NCBI RefSeq assembly: GCF_000283655.1
Contig: NC_016587.1
Location: 558,001 to 622,000 of the forward strand
Direction: 5' to 3'
Origin: Azospirillum lipoferum 4B
Lineage (GTDB): Bacteria > Pseudomonadota > Alphaproteobacteria > Azospirillales > Azospirillaceae
DNA length: 64,000 nt
Part shown: positions 8,827 to 16,542 of the stretch, piece by piece
How the letters are laid out: every line of letters starts with the position of its first letter
How positions within the stretch are numbered: position 1 is the stretch's first letter
Notes under the pieces: model-generated
Seen by the model: only the letters and a program-made list of their open reading frames with translations
Database searches by the model: none
What the model was told of the DNA's origin: nothing
Made by a program: the position numbers and the translations under genes

Positions 8827-9744
8827 ATGGTTTTCGACATCTTCTTTCTTCAGCAGGTCATCAACGGCCTGTCCATCGGCTGCGTCTATGCCCTGATGGC
8901 GATCGGCTTCACGCTGATCTTCGGTGTGCTCAACGTCGTCAACTTCGCCCATGGCGAGGTCTATACCGTCGGCGCCTTCGTCGGGCTGATGGTCATCACC
9001 GCCTTCGCCCCGCCGCTGCTGGCGGTGGTGCCGCTGGTCCTGGCCGCCGGCGCGCTGGCCGGGGTCGGGCTGGAGCGCATCGCCTTCCGCCCCTTCCGCC
9101 GCTTCAACGACGAGGCTAGTCAGAAATCCCGAGCCATGCGCGAAGCGACCCTGCTGTCCTCGCTGGCCGTGTCGATCGTGACGCGGGAGGTGATGATGCA
9201 CCTGTTCGGCGGCGACATGCAGGGCATTCCGGCCGGCTATCTGCTGCAAAGGCCGGTCGCCATCGGTCCGGTGATGGTCGCCAGCGGCAGCCTGGTGATC
9301 TTCGCCACCTCCGCCGTGATGCTGGGCGCCCTGCAGTTCCTGCTCTACCGCACCCAGACCGGGCTGGGCATCCGGGCGGTTTCCAACAACCAGCTGGGCG
9401 CCCGCTATGTCGGCATCGACACCGACCGCACCATCGTCACCACCTTCGCCGTCGGATCGATGCTGGGGGCGACGGCGGGAATCCTGGTCGGGCTCTATGA
9501 CGGCGCCATCTCGCCGCACATGGGATTCGCCCCCGGCGTCAAGGCCTTCGTCGCCATGGTGATGGGCGGGCTGTCCAGCATTCCGGGGGCGGTCGCCTGC
9601 GCGCTTCTGCTCGGCGTGTCGGAGAGCATCGCCACCGAATTCCTGTCGAGCGGCTGGAAGGATCTGATCACCTACAGCCTTCTGGTCATCACGCTGGTCT
9701 TCTTCCCGCAAGGATTGTTCGGACATGGACGTGAACGTGCCTGA
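8827..9744 (+). CDS. LivH-type ABC transporter permease
   Basis: A 305-residue inner-membrane permease of the branched-chain amino acid / urea family. FFLQQVINGLSIGCVYALMAIGFTLIFGVLNVVNFAHGE is the family's N-terminal signature, and about eight hydrophobic segments follow, with the EAA-like ATPase contact near VKAFVAMVMGGLSSIPGA. An unusual hydrophilic loop (residues about 95-112, FNDEASQKSRAMREA) is longer than in LivH. It overlaps the next permease gene by 20 bp, indicating translational coupling. Confidence 0.92.
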   Translation: MVFDIFFLQQVINGLSIGCVYALMAIGFTLIFGVLNVVNFAHGEVYTVGAFVGLMVITAFAPPLLAVVPLVLAAGALAGVGLERIAFRPFRRFNDEASQKSRAMREATLLSSLAVSIVTREVMMHLFGGDMQGIPAGYLLQRPVAIGPVMVASGSLVIFATSAVMLGALQFLLYRTQTGLGIRAVSNNQLGARYVGIDTDRTIVTTFAVGSMLGATAGILVGLYDGAISPHMGFAPGVKAFVAMVMGGLSSIPGAVACALLLGVSESIATEFLSSGWKDLITYSLLVITLVFFPQGLFGHGRERA

Positions 9745-10789
9745 CGCCCGGCCGATGCCGGACACCGCGGCGCTGCCCGCCGCCGCATGGCGCGGCCGGC
9801 AGCATGGCTGGACCCTTCTTCTGCTGGTCGTCGCCTTCGGCGCCGTGCCGGCCGCCATCGCCGCGACGGGTTCCAGCTACCTCGCCCAGATCGCCATCAC
9901 GGCGACGATCTTCGTCATCCTGTCGGCCAGCCTGAACCATGTCACCGGAACGGCCGGACTGCTGTCGATCGGACATGCCGCCTTCTACGGCATCGGCGCC
10001 TACGCCGCCGCGCTGCTGTCGACCAAGCTCGGCCTGCCCTTCATCGTCACCCTGCCGGCGGCCGGGCTGATCGCCGCGCTGTTCGGCCTTCTGGTCGCCC
10101 TGCCGACCATGAGGCTGGTCAGCATCTATTTCGCCGTCGCCACGCTCGGCATCGGCGAGATGATCTATGTGATCCTGCTGAACTGGGTGGATCTGACCCG
10201 CGGGCCGATGGGAATCCGCGGCATCCCGCCGGTCGAGCTGTTCGGCTGGCAGGCCGATACGCTGCTCAGCCGCTATCTGGTGGTGGCCGCGGTCGCCGTC
10301 GCCAGCCTGTGGGTGCTGCACCGGCTGACCCACTCCTACTACGGCAACGCGCTGCGGGCCCTGCGCGAGGACGACCAGTGCGCCGACAGCATGGGGGTCG
10401 ACGTGGTGCGGCTGAAGATCGAATCCTTCGTCGTCGCCACCTTCTTCGCCGGCATCGCCGGAGCCCTGCTGGCCCACACCTCCGCCTATATCGCGCCGGA
10501 CAATTTCCGCTTCATGGAATCGATCCTGATCCTGGCGATGGTCGTGGTCGGCGGGCTGGGCAGCCTGCCCGGCGCGGTCGTCGGCGCCCTGTTCATGATC
10601 GTCCTGCCGGAGGCGCTCCGCGGCATCGGCGATTACCGCATGATCGCCGTGGGGGTGACGATGTTCCTGTCCATCCTGCTGCTGCCGAAGGGCATGCTGA
10701 CCGAAGGCGTCGCGCTCGGCTTCGTCCGCCGCGCCTTCGCCCGTGGCTGGGCCACCGTCGCCGGCGGCAAGCCGGTCGGCTGGAAGTGA
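9725..10789 (+). CDS. LivM-type ABC transporter permease
   Basis: A 354-residue partner permease. Residues 1-35 are a variable cytoplasmic tail, then come about nine to ten hydrophobic segments. [31 protein letters not shown] and [16 protein letters not shown] / [21 protein letters not shown] are diagnostic LivM blocks. The start overlaps the end of the livH-type gene, and the ATPase gene starts 8 nt after its stop. Confidence 0.92.
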   Translation: MDVNVPDARPMPDTAALPAAAWRGRQHGWTLLLLVVAFGAVPAAIAATGSSYLAQIAITATIFVILSASLNHVTGTAGLLSIGHAAFYGIGAYAAALLSTKLGLPFIVTLPAAGLIAALFGLLVALPTMRLVSIYFAVATLGIGEMIYVILLNWVDLTRGPMGIRGIPPVELFGWQADTLLSRYLVVAAVAVASLWVLHRLTHSYYGNALRALREDDQCADSMGVDVVRLKIESFVVATFFAGIAGALLAHTSAYIAPDNFRFMESILILAMVVVGGLGSLPGAVVGALFMIVLPEALRGIGDYRMIAVGVTMFLSILLLPKGMLTEGVALGFVRRAFARGWATVAGGKPVGWK

Positions 10790-10797
10790 GGCGGACC

Positions 10798-11565
10798 ATG
10801 AGCGACACACTTCTGAACATCCAGGGGCTGACGCGGCGCTTCGGCGGCCTGCTGGCGGTCGGCGACGTCAGCGCCACCATCGCCGAGGGCGAACTGGTCG
10901 GGCTGATCGGCCCGAACGGCGCCGGCAAGACCACCCTGTTCAACCTGATCACCGGCTTCACGCCGCCGTCGGAAGGCAGCGTCACCTTCGCCGGGCGCGA
11001 CATCACCGGGCACAAGCCCTGGCAGATCGCCCGCATGGGCATGGGCCGCACCTTCCAGAACCTGCGCGTCTTCCCGACCATGACGGTGTTCGACAACGTG
11101 TCGGTCGGTGCGGTGGGCCGTTCCGGTCAGTCGCCCTGGCAGGCCCTGGTCAATGGCGGCGCCCGCAGCCGCGCGGTCAGCGAGCGCAGCTGGGAGGCGC
11201 TCGAACGGGTCGGGCTGGCCGATCAGGCCGGGGAGATCGCCGCCAACCTCTCCTACGGCAAGCGCAAGTATCTGGAGATCGCCCGCGCGCTGGCGACCTC
11301 GCCCCGGCTGCTGATCCTCGACGAGCCGGCCGCCGGGCTGAACGACACCGAGACCGCCGAACTGGCGGCCTTCATCCGCCGCCTGCATGCCGGCGGCATC
11401 ACCGTCCTGCTGGTCGAGCACGACATGGGGCTGGTGATGGGAAGCTGCAGCCGGGTCATCGTGCTGGCCTCGGGCCGCAAGATCGCCGACGGCACGCCCG
11501 ACGAGGTCCAGCGCGACCCCGCCGTCCTCGAAGCCTATCTGGGAGTGGAAGACGATGCCGCCTGA
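10798..11565 (+). CDS. LivG-type ABC transporter ATP-binding protein
   Basis: A 255-residue ATPase. Walker [10 protein letters not shown] is at about 37-45, the Q-loop lies in RTFQNLRVF, the signature is [14 protein letters not shown] (LSYG variant usual for LivG), Walker B is [12 protein letters not shown] and the H-loop is LLVEHDM. The RTFQN block and C-terminal EAYLG motif mark it as the LivG subunit. It overlaps the livF-type start by 11 bp. Confidence 0.93.
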   Translation: MSDTLLNIQGLTRRFGGLLAVGDVSATIAEGELVGLIGPNGAGKTTLFNLITGFTPPSEGSVTFAGRDITGHKPWQIARMGMGRTFQNLRVFPTMTVFDNVSVGAVGRSGQSPWQALVNGGARSRAVSERSWEALERVGLADQAGEIAANLSYGKRKYLEIARALATSPRLLILDEPAAGLNDTETAELAAFIRRLHAGGITVLLVEHDMGLVMGSCSRVIVLASGRKIADGTPDEVQRDPAVLEAYLGVEDDAA

Positions 11566-12331
11566 CGGAGTTCACGCCCCCGCCACGGCCCCCGCCCCTG
11601 CCACGGCCCCCGCCACCCACGCCGTCCGCCGCATCCTGGAGGTCCGCGACCTGACGGTGCGGATGGGGTCGCAGGAGATCCTGCGCGGCGTCTCTCTCGA
11701 CGTCGCCGAGGGCGCCATCGTCGCGGTGCTCGGCGCCAACGGCGTCGGCAAGACCACGCTGATGCGGGCGCTGTCCGGCATCTACCGCAGCAGCGGCGGC
11801 GCCACCGTGTTCGACGGCCGCGACCTGACCGACAGCCCGAGCCACGAGGTGGTGCGGCGCGGGCTGGCCCAGGCGCCCGAAGGGCGGCAGATCTTCGGCA
11901 CCATGACGGTTCGGGAAAACCTGCTGCTGGGCGGGCGGGCCCTGCGCCAAGACCGTGCCGCACGGATGGAGGAGATGCTGGACCTGTTTCCCCGCCTGCG
12001 CGAACGGCTGATCCAGAAGGCCGGGTCGCTGTCCGGCGGCGAACAGCAGATGCTGTGCATCGCCCGCGCCCTGATGTCGAAGCCGCGGCTTCTGCTGCTG
12101 GACGAGCCGTCGCTCGGACTGGCGCCGATGGTGGTGAAGCAGATCTTCGACCTGCTGACGCGGATCCGCGGCGAAGGCACCTCCATCCTGCTGGTGGAGC
12201 AGAATGCCCGCGCGGCGCTGCGCGTCGCCGATCATGCCTACGTGATGGAGGCCGGGCGGGTTACGCTGTCCGGCAATGCCGCTGACCTTGCGGCCGACCC
12301 GCGTGTCCGGGCGGCCTATCTCGGCGGCTGA
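11555..12331 (+). CDS. LivF-type ABC transporter ATP-binding protein
   Basis: A 258-residue second ATPase of the importer. Walker A GANGVGKTT, signature LSGGEQQMLCIARAL, Walker B LLLLDEPSLGLAP and H-loop LLVEQNA are intact, and RGLAQAPEGRQIFGTMTVREN is characteristic of LivF. The first 27 residues are an Ala/Pro-rich extension (PATAPAPATAPAT) not needed by the fold; a later start is possible. Confidence 0.92.
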   Translation: MPPDGVHAPATAPAPATAPATHAVRRILEVRDLTVRMGSQEILRGVSLDVAEGAIVAVLGANGVGKTTLMRALSGIYRSSGGATVFDGRDLTDSPSHEVVRRGLAQAPEGRQIFGTMTVRENLLLGGRALRQDRAARMEEMLDLFPRLRERLIQKAGSLSGGEQQMLCIARALMSKPRLLLLDEPSLGLAPMVVKQIFDLLTRIRGEGTSILLVEQNARAALRVADHAYVMEAGRVTLSGNAADLAADPRVRAAYLGG

Positions 12332-12346
12332 AGAAGGAGCGGATCG

Positions 12347-12898
12347 ATGACCCACACCGACGAAACCCCGCCCATCCCCGCAGCGCCCGCCCCGCCTTCA
12401 CTCAACGCCATGCCGATCCTGGACCGGCGGCGCGTCGAGGCGGCCTTCGCCAAGGCGCTCTATGACCAGCTGGTGCCCGAGATCGGCCGGGAGCGGGCGC
12501 GGGCCGTCCTCGCACGCGCCATCGAGACGATGGCGCGCGAGGCCGGGGCCGCCATGGCGGCGGAAGACCGCGCAACCCGCGGCACCGCGGATCTCGCCAC
12601 CTTCCGCGACCGGCTCGCCCTGTGGACCGCCGGCGACGCCCTGCGGCTGGAGGTGGTCGAAAGCGCGCCGGACCGGCTCGGCTTCAACGTCACCCGGTGC
12701 CGGTATGCGGAGAGCTACCGCGAGATGGGCGTGCAGGAGATCGGCGACATCCTGTCCTGCAACCGCGACGGCGAGTTCATGTGCGGCTACCTGCCGGATG
12801 CCCGCTTCACCCGGACCCGGACCATCATGCAGGGCGACAGCCACTGCGACTTCCGCTACAGCCTGCCCGGAAGCGGCAGCATGGAGAATCCGGAATGA
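12347..12898 (+). CDS. L-2-amino-thiazoline-4-carboxylic acid hydrolase family protein (second copy)
   Basis: A 183-residue protein with the strongest ATC-hydrolase signature in the cluster: NVTRCRYAESYREMG (C118), EIGDILSCNRDGEF (C138), MCGYLPD (C146), RTRTIMQGDSHCDFRY (C167). The first 20 residues are Pro/Ala-rich and probably disordered. It starts 15 nt after the livF-type stop and overlaps the M20 amidohydrolase start by 4 nt. That layout matches a two-step route in which the hydrolase opens the thiazoline ring and an amidohydrolase removes the N-carbamoyl or N-acyl group to give cysteine. It shares little sequence with the 7062 copy. Confidence 0.78.
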   Translation: MTHTDETPPIPAAPAPPSLNAMPILDRRRVEAAFAKALYDQLVPEIGRERARAVLARAIETMAREAGAAMAAEDRATRGTADLATFRDRLALWTAGDALRLEVVESAPDRLGFNVTRCRYAESYREMGVQEIGDILSCNRDGEFMCGYLPDARFTRTRTIMQGDSHCDFRYSLPGSGSMENPE

Positions 12899-14094
12899 CC
12901 ATTCCCGCGACTGTCCGCCTGGACCCGGCCGCCGAGGCGTTGGCTCCCGAAATGCGGCACTGGCGGCACCATCTGCACGCCCATCCCGAAACCGCCTTCG
13001 AGGAGCATGAGACCGCCGCCTTCGTCGCCGCCAAGCTGCGCGACTTCGGCCTGGAGGTGGCGACGGGGCTGGGCCGCACCGGCGTGGTCGGCACGCTGAA
13101 GGGGCGGCGTCCCGGCAACCGCGCCATCGCGCTGCGGGCCGACATGGACGCCCTGCACATCCAGGAGACGAACGCCTTCGCCCACCGCTCGGTCAATCCG
13201 GGCCGGATGCATGCCTGCGGCCATGACGGCCACACGACCATGCTGCTGGGAGCCGCGAAGATCCTGGCCGAGGATCCCGACTTCGCCGGAACGCTGCATG
13301 TCATCTTCCAGCCGGCGGAGGAGAATGAGGGCGGCGCACGCGAGATGATCGCCGACGGGCTGTTCGAGCGTTTCCCGGTGGAGGGCGTCTACGGCATGCA
13401 CAACTGGCCGGGCCTGCCGCTGGGGCACATCGCGCTCCGTCCGGGGCCGATGATGGGCAGCTACGACATCTTCGAGGTGGCGATCCACGGCAAGGGCAGC
13501 CACGCCGCCATGCCCCACATGGGCAACGACCCCGTCACCGCCGCCGGCCATCTGCTGACCGCGCTCCAGACCATCCCCGGCCGCAGCCTGCATCCGCTGG
13601 ACAGCGCGGTGGTGTCCCCGACCTGGATTTTCGGCGGCGACACCTGGAACGTCATCCCGTCCGACGTCACGCTGCGCGGCACCGTGCGCGCCTTCAAGGA
13701 GAGCGTGCAGGACGTGGTGGAGGCGCGTCTGAGGACATTGGCGGAACACACCGCCGCCTCCTTCGGCTGCAGCGCCAGCGTGCGCTACGAACGGCGCTAT
13801 CCGGCGACCGTCAACAGCCCGGCGGAAACCGCCCTGTGCGCCGGGGTGGCCGCGGCCCTGGTCGGGGAGGAGAACATCGACCACGACCCCATGCCCTCGA
13901 TGGGCGCCGAGGATTTCGCCTTCATGCTGAAGGAGCGGCCGGGCTGCTACATCTGGCTCGGCAACGGTCCGGCCGAGGGCGGCTGCCTGCTGCACAATCC
14001 GGCCTACGACTTCAACGATGCCAACCTCGCCATCGGCGCCAGCTATTGGGTGGCGTTGGCGAAGGCCCTGCTCCCGGCGGAGGCGGCGCAATGA
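12895..14094 (+). CDS. M20 family metallo-amidohydrolase
   Basis: A 399-residue M20D-type peptidase (hippurate / N-acyl-amino-acid amidohydrolase group). Metal-ligand blocks are visible: MHACGHDGHT, the ALRADMDALHIQE block, QPAEENEGGA and the late MGAEDFAFML His/Glu region; GSHAAMPHMGNDP marks the dimerisation domain. Known relatives cleave N-acyl or indole-acetyl amino acids, and N-carbamoyl-L-cysteine is the substrate expected if the pathway follows Pseudomonas ATC degradation. It overlaps both neighbours by 4 nt, so it is tightly coupled to the second ATC hydrolase and to the FAD enzyme. Confidence 0.88.
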   Translation: MTIPATVRLDPAAEALAPEMRHWRHHLHAHPETAFEEHETAAFVAAKLRDFGLEVATGLGRTGVVGTLKGRRPGNRAIALRADMDALHIQETNAFAHRSVNPGRMHACGHDGHTTMLLGAAKILAEDPDFAGTLHVIFQPAEENEGGAREMIADGLFERFPVEGVYGMHNWPGLPLGHIALRPGPMMGSYDIFEVAIHGKGSHAAMPHMGNDPVTAAGHLLTALQTIPGRSLHPLDSAVVSPTWIFGGDTWNVIPSDVTLRGTVRAFKESVQDVVEARLRTLAEHTAASFGCSASVRYERRYPATVNSPAETALCAGVAAALVGEENIDHDPMPSMGAEDFAFMLKERPGCYIWLGNGPAEGGCLLHNPAYDFNDANLAIGASYWVALAKALLPAEAAQ

Positions 14095-15380
14095 CCATGC
14101 TCCATCAGTCCATGCCCGACTCGCATTGGGCGGCGACCGCCGTGGCTGCACCGGACATCCGGCCGCTGGACGAGACCGTGCAGGCCGACGTCGCCATCGT
14201 CGGCGCGGGCGTGACCGGCCTTTCCACCGCGATCCATCTTGCCGAACAGGGGGTGCGCGCCGTCGTGCTGGAAGCGCAGGAACCCGGTTTCGGCGGGTCC
14301 GGCCGCAACAACGGCCAGATCATTCCGACCCTGTCCCGCCTGGACCCGGCGAACCTGACCTCCGCCTATGGGGAGGAGACGGGAACGGCGCTGGCCCGCA
14401 TGGTCGGCGGGTCTGCCGAACTGGTCTTCGACCTGATCCGGCGCTACCAGATCCGCTGCGATGGGGTGCAGAAGGGCTGGATCCAGCCGGCCCACCGGCC
14501 CGGCCGCATGGCGGCGGTGGAGAAGCGGGTTGCGCAATGGCGGGCGCTGGGGGCGGAGGTCGATCTGCTCGACGCCGGCCAGACCGAACGGGCGCTGGGC
14601 ACCGGCTTCTGGCATGGGGCGATGGTCGCACCCACCGGCGGCCATGTGAACCCGCTGTCGCTGGCCCGTGAACTGGCACGCGCCGCCATCGGCCTGGGTG
14701 TGCGGATCCACGGCGCCTCCCCCGTCACGGCGATCGACCGTGCCGGCGGCGGCTGGCGGCTGGCGACGCCGCAGGGAAGCGTGACCGCCGACCGCGTCGT
14801 GCTGGCGACCAACGCCTATACCGACGGTCTCTGGCCGGGCCTGCGGCGCTCCATCGTGCCGGTGCTGAATTTCCAGATGGTGACGGAGCCGCTGCCTGCC
14901 CGGCTGCGCGACAGCGTGCTTCCCTCGGACATGGCCTGCAGCGACACGCGCGGCGACCTGTATTTCTTCCGGTGGACCGCCGACAACCGGCTGGTTTCGG
15001 GCTGCACCCTGGTCCGTTCCGCCAACGCCGACTCTCGGGCACGAGAGCGGGTGCGCGAGCGCATCCGCCGGGTCTTCCCGCAGGCCGGCGATCCGGCGAT
15101 CGCCCGGAACTGGAGCGGACATCTGGCGATGACCGCCGATTTCCGTCCCCATTTCCACGAACTGGCTCCCGGTGTGGTCGGGGCGGTGGGCTACAATGGC
15201 CGCGGCATGGCGCTCGGCACCGCGGTGGGGCGGGAACTGGCCCGCCAAGCCATCGGCGCCCGGCCGCGAGATCTGGCTCTGCCCTTCACGGCCGTGAAGC
15301 CGCTTCCCTTCCACGATCTGGTAAGCCGCTTCGCACGGCTCTACATGCTGCACCTGCGCCGGCTCGACCGGACTGGCTGA
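14091..15380 (+). CDS. FAD-dependent amine/amino-acid oxidoreductase (DAO family)
   Basis: A 429-residue DadA/PuuB-like flavoprotein. The dinucleotide fold starts at about residue 32 (VAIVGAGVTGLSTAIHLAEQG, with GxGxxG) and GFGGSGRNNGQIIP is the FAD-contact block of the gamma-glutamylputrescine oxidase/DadA group. GVVGAVGYNGRGMALGTAVG near the C-terminus closes the FAD site. It would oxidise a C-N bond of an amine or imino acid, perhaps a reduced thiazolidine or a D-amino acid made in this pathway. Last gene of the operon; the true substrate is unknown. Confidence 0.85.
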   Translation: MTMLHQSMPDSHWAATAVAAPDIRPLDETVQADVAIVGAGVTGLSTAIHLAEQGVRAVVLEAQEPGFGGSGRNNGQIIPTLSRLDPANLTSAYGEETGTALARMVGGSAELVFDLIRRYQIRCDGVQKGWIQPAHRPGRMAAVEKRVAQWRALGAEVDLLDAGQTERALGTGFWHGAMVAPTGGHVNPLSLARELARAAIGLGVRIHGASPVTAIDRAGGGWRLATPQGSVTADRVVLATNAYTDGLWPGLRRSIVPVLNFQMVTEPLPARLRDSVLPSDMACSDTRGDLYFFRWTADNRLVSGCTLVRSANADSRARERVRERIRRVFPQAGDPAIARNWSGHLAMTADFRPHFHELAPGVVGAVGYNGRGMALGTAVGRELARQAIGARPRDLALPFTAVKPLPFHDLVSRFARLYMLHLRRLDRTG

Positions 15381-15435
15381 ATGCACTGTAGGGCTGCACC
15401 GCGGCCGGGTGTCTCATCGAACCGTGCCGCGCCCC

Positions 15436-15570
15436 ACGCCACTGGCAGCCGGTGCGCACCACGTAGAACAGGCCGTCCAGAAGATGGCGCATGCCCGTGC
15501 TGCGCGGTCGCCCTGCCGGTTTGGGTGGCGGGATCGGCGGTTCGATCAGACGGTACTGCTCATCGCTCAG
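15436..15570 (-). pseudogene. IS5-family transposase N-terminal fragment (DUF4096-like)
   Basis: About 45 residues read LSDEQYRLIEPPIPPPKPAGRPRSTGMRHLLDGLFYVVRTGCQWR in pieces. This matches the start of IS5/IS1031-type transposases (DUF4096), in which the RTGCQWR block is nearly invariant. After it the frame departs from the family, and no DDE catalytic core is found on either side. It is therefore a remnant of an insertion sequence. Confidence 0.75.
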
Positions 15571-15689
15571 GGCTTGGCCGGCGCCATAATCGCCAAACTT
15601 GGACAAGTGCACCCAGCAACCGCGGTCGGGGGTCCAGCGCCGAAACGCATCGACGAACCGGGCCTCCTTGGCCTCGGCCCTGTCCAGCG

Positions 15690-15880
15690 GCATCGACCAG
15701 TTGGACTCCGTCAATGGCGCCCCATCCCCCCTTATCGCCGCAGGCATAGGCACGGGCGAACCATGAACAGCCAAGCCGGGGAAGCAGCCTCTGAACCACC
15801 GGCCAGATCGAGACCGGAACATTTTCAGCGTCGATCAACACGGCAAGACGCGTGGGATCGCAACTCACCGAACTGGACTC
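15690..15880 (-). pseudogene. NYN-domain (LabA/DUF88-like) gene fragment
   Basis: The frame reads RLAVLIDAENVPVSIWPVV, then FARAYACGDKGGWGAIDGVQLVDAA, resembling the first strand and helix of NYN-domain proteins (LIDADN motif of a PIN-like nuclease fold). The frame then loses similarity and runs into the transposase fragment in another frame, so the gene is truncated or frameshifted. It may have been interrupted by the neighbouring insertion sequence. Confidence 0.5.
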
Positions 15881-16139
15881 GTCGGTGGGTGTGCGTCCAA
15901 CACAACACATCGTGATATCCGGGTTGGCTGCAATGGACGCGGTCTCCCGTCCCTATCGGTCTCAAGAGGATGACGGCAAGGATAGCGGGGCTGACGATGG
16001 CCGCAAGCTTGCCGTGATCCTGCGGCCTCTCGCCCCATCCGGCAATCGGCAACACCCGCACGGGTTCGATATCGAAAGGGAAGTCTCACGCCCGGATGCG
16101 GGAGAGGCGCGCGGCGGCCCGTCGCGGAGATCCGCGATA

Positions 16140-16245
16140 TCACACGCAACAACGCGCCCCCGGTCCAGCCAGGACCGGACCAGCCTGTATCAGCGAATCA
16201 CCGCCAGGATCATCGCCGAACTGAAGGCCGGCCGAATGCGGTCGC
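16140..16245 (+). pseudogene. ArdC-type antirestriction protein N-terminal fragment
   Basis: The frame reads SSQDRTSLYQRITARIIAEL KAGR, resembling the N-terminal single-strand-DNA-binding motif of plasmid ArdC/DUF1738 proteins (xLYxRVTxxIIxxLExG). The usual following WxxPW block and the metalloprotease HExxH part are absent. A remnant of plasmid or integrative-element DNA is inferred from this short match. Confidence 0.45.
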
Positions 16246-16542
16246 CACTCGCCGCGCAAGTTCTACTTTTGCGCCCGCTTCTCCGGGCAATGCAATCGCT
16301 TTCGTGCGTCAACCTCAGGCTGGTTCGCGAAAAACGAGCGCAATTTATGTTGATTCCCGGAAGCGCCCTCGGTTATCAAGGTAGCAGAAAGTTTCCGAGG
16401 ACTCGTAACTTTTTCATCTGTTGAGGAACATGCACGCTCCGGTCCGCCACGCGGCGGGACCACAGCTTATTGGCTGCCGTCCGCGAGCGGCACCATTCGC
16501 CGACGCAAGCATGGTCTCGAGATGAAATCCAGGGAATGAGGC

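Larger units (their letters stand above)
15381..16542. other. Decayed accessory region between the catabolic operon and the RTX cassette
   Basis: About 1.16 kb without an intact gene but with three recognisable fragments: an IS5-type transposase N-terminus (minus), an NYN-domain N-terminus (minus) and an ArdC N-terminus (plus). The rest, especially 15880-16140 and 16250-16500, shows nothing I can identify apart from a lower-GC stretch just upstream of the exporter gene, where its promoter may lie. Confidence 0.6.

Noticed and set aside
15852-16424. 190-codon plus-strand frame as a real gene
   Set aside because: Only about 25 internal residues resemble a known motif (ArdC N-terminus); the rest is unlike any protein I recognise, and the frame ends without the ArdC catalytic part. 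Treated as a remnant.
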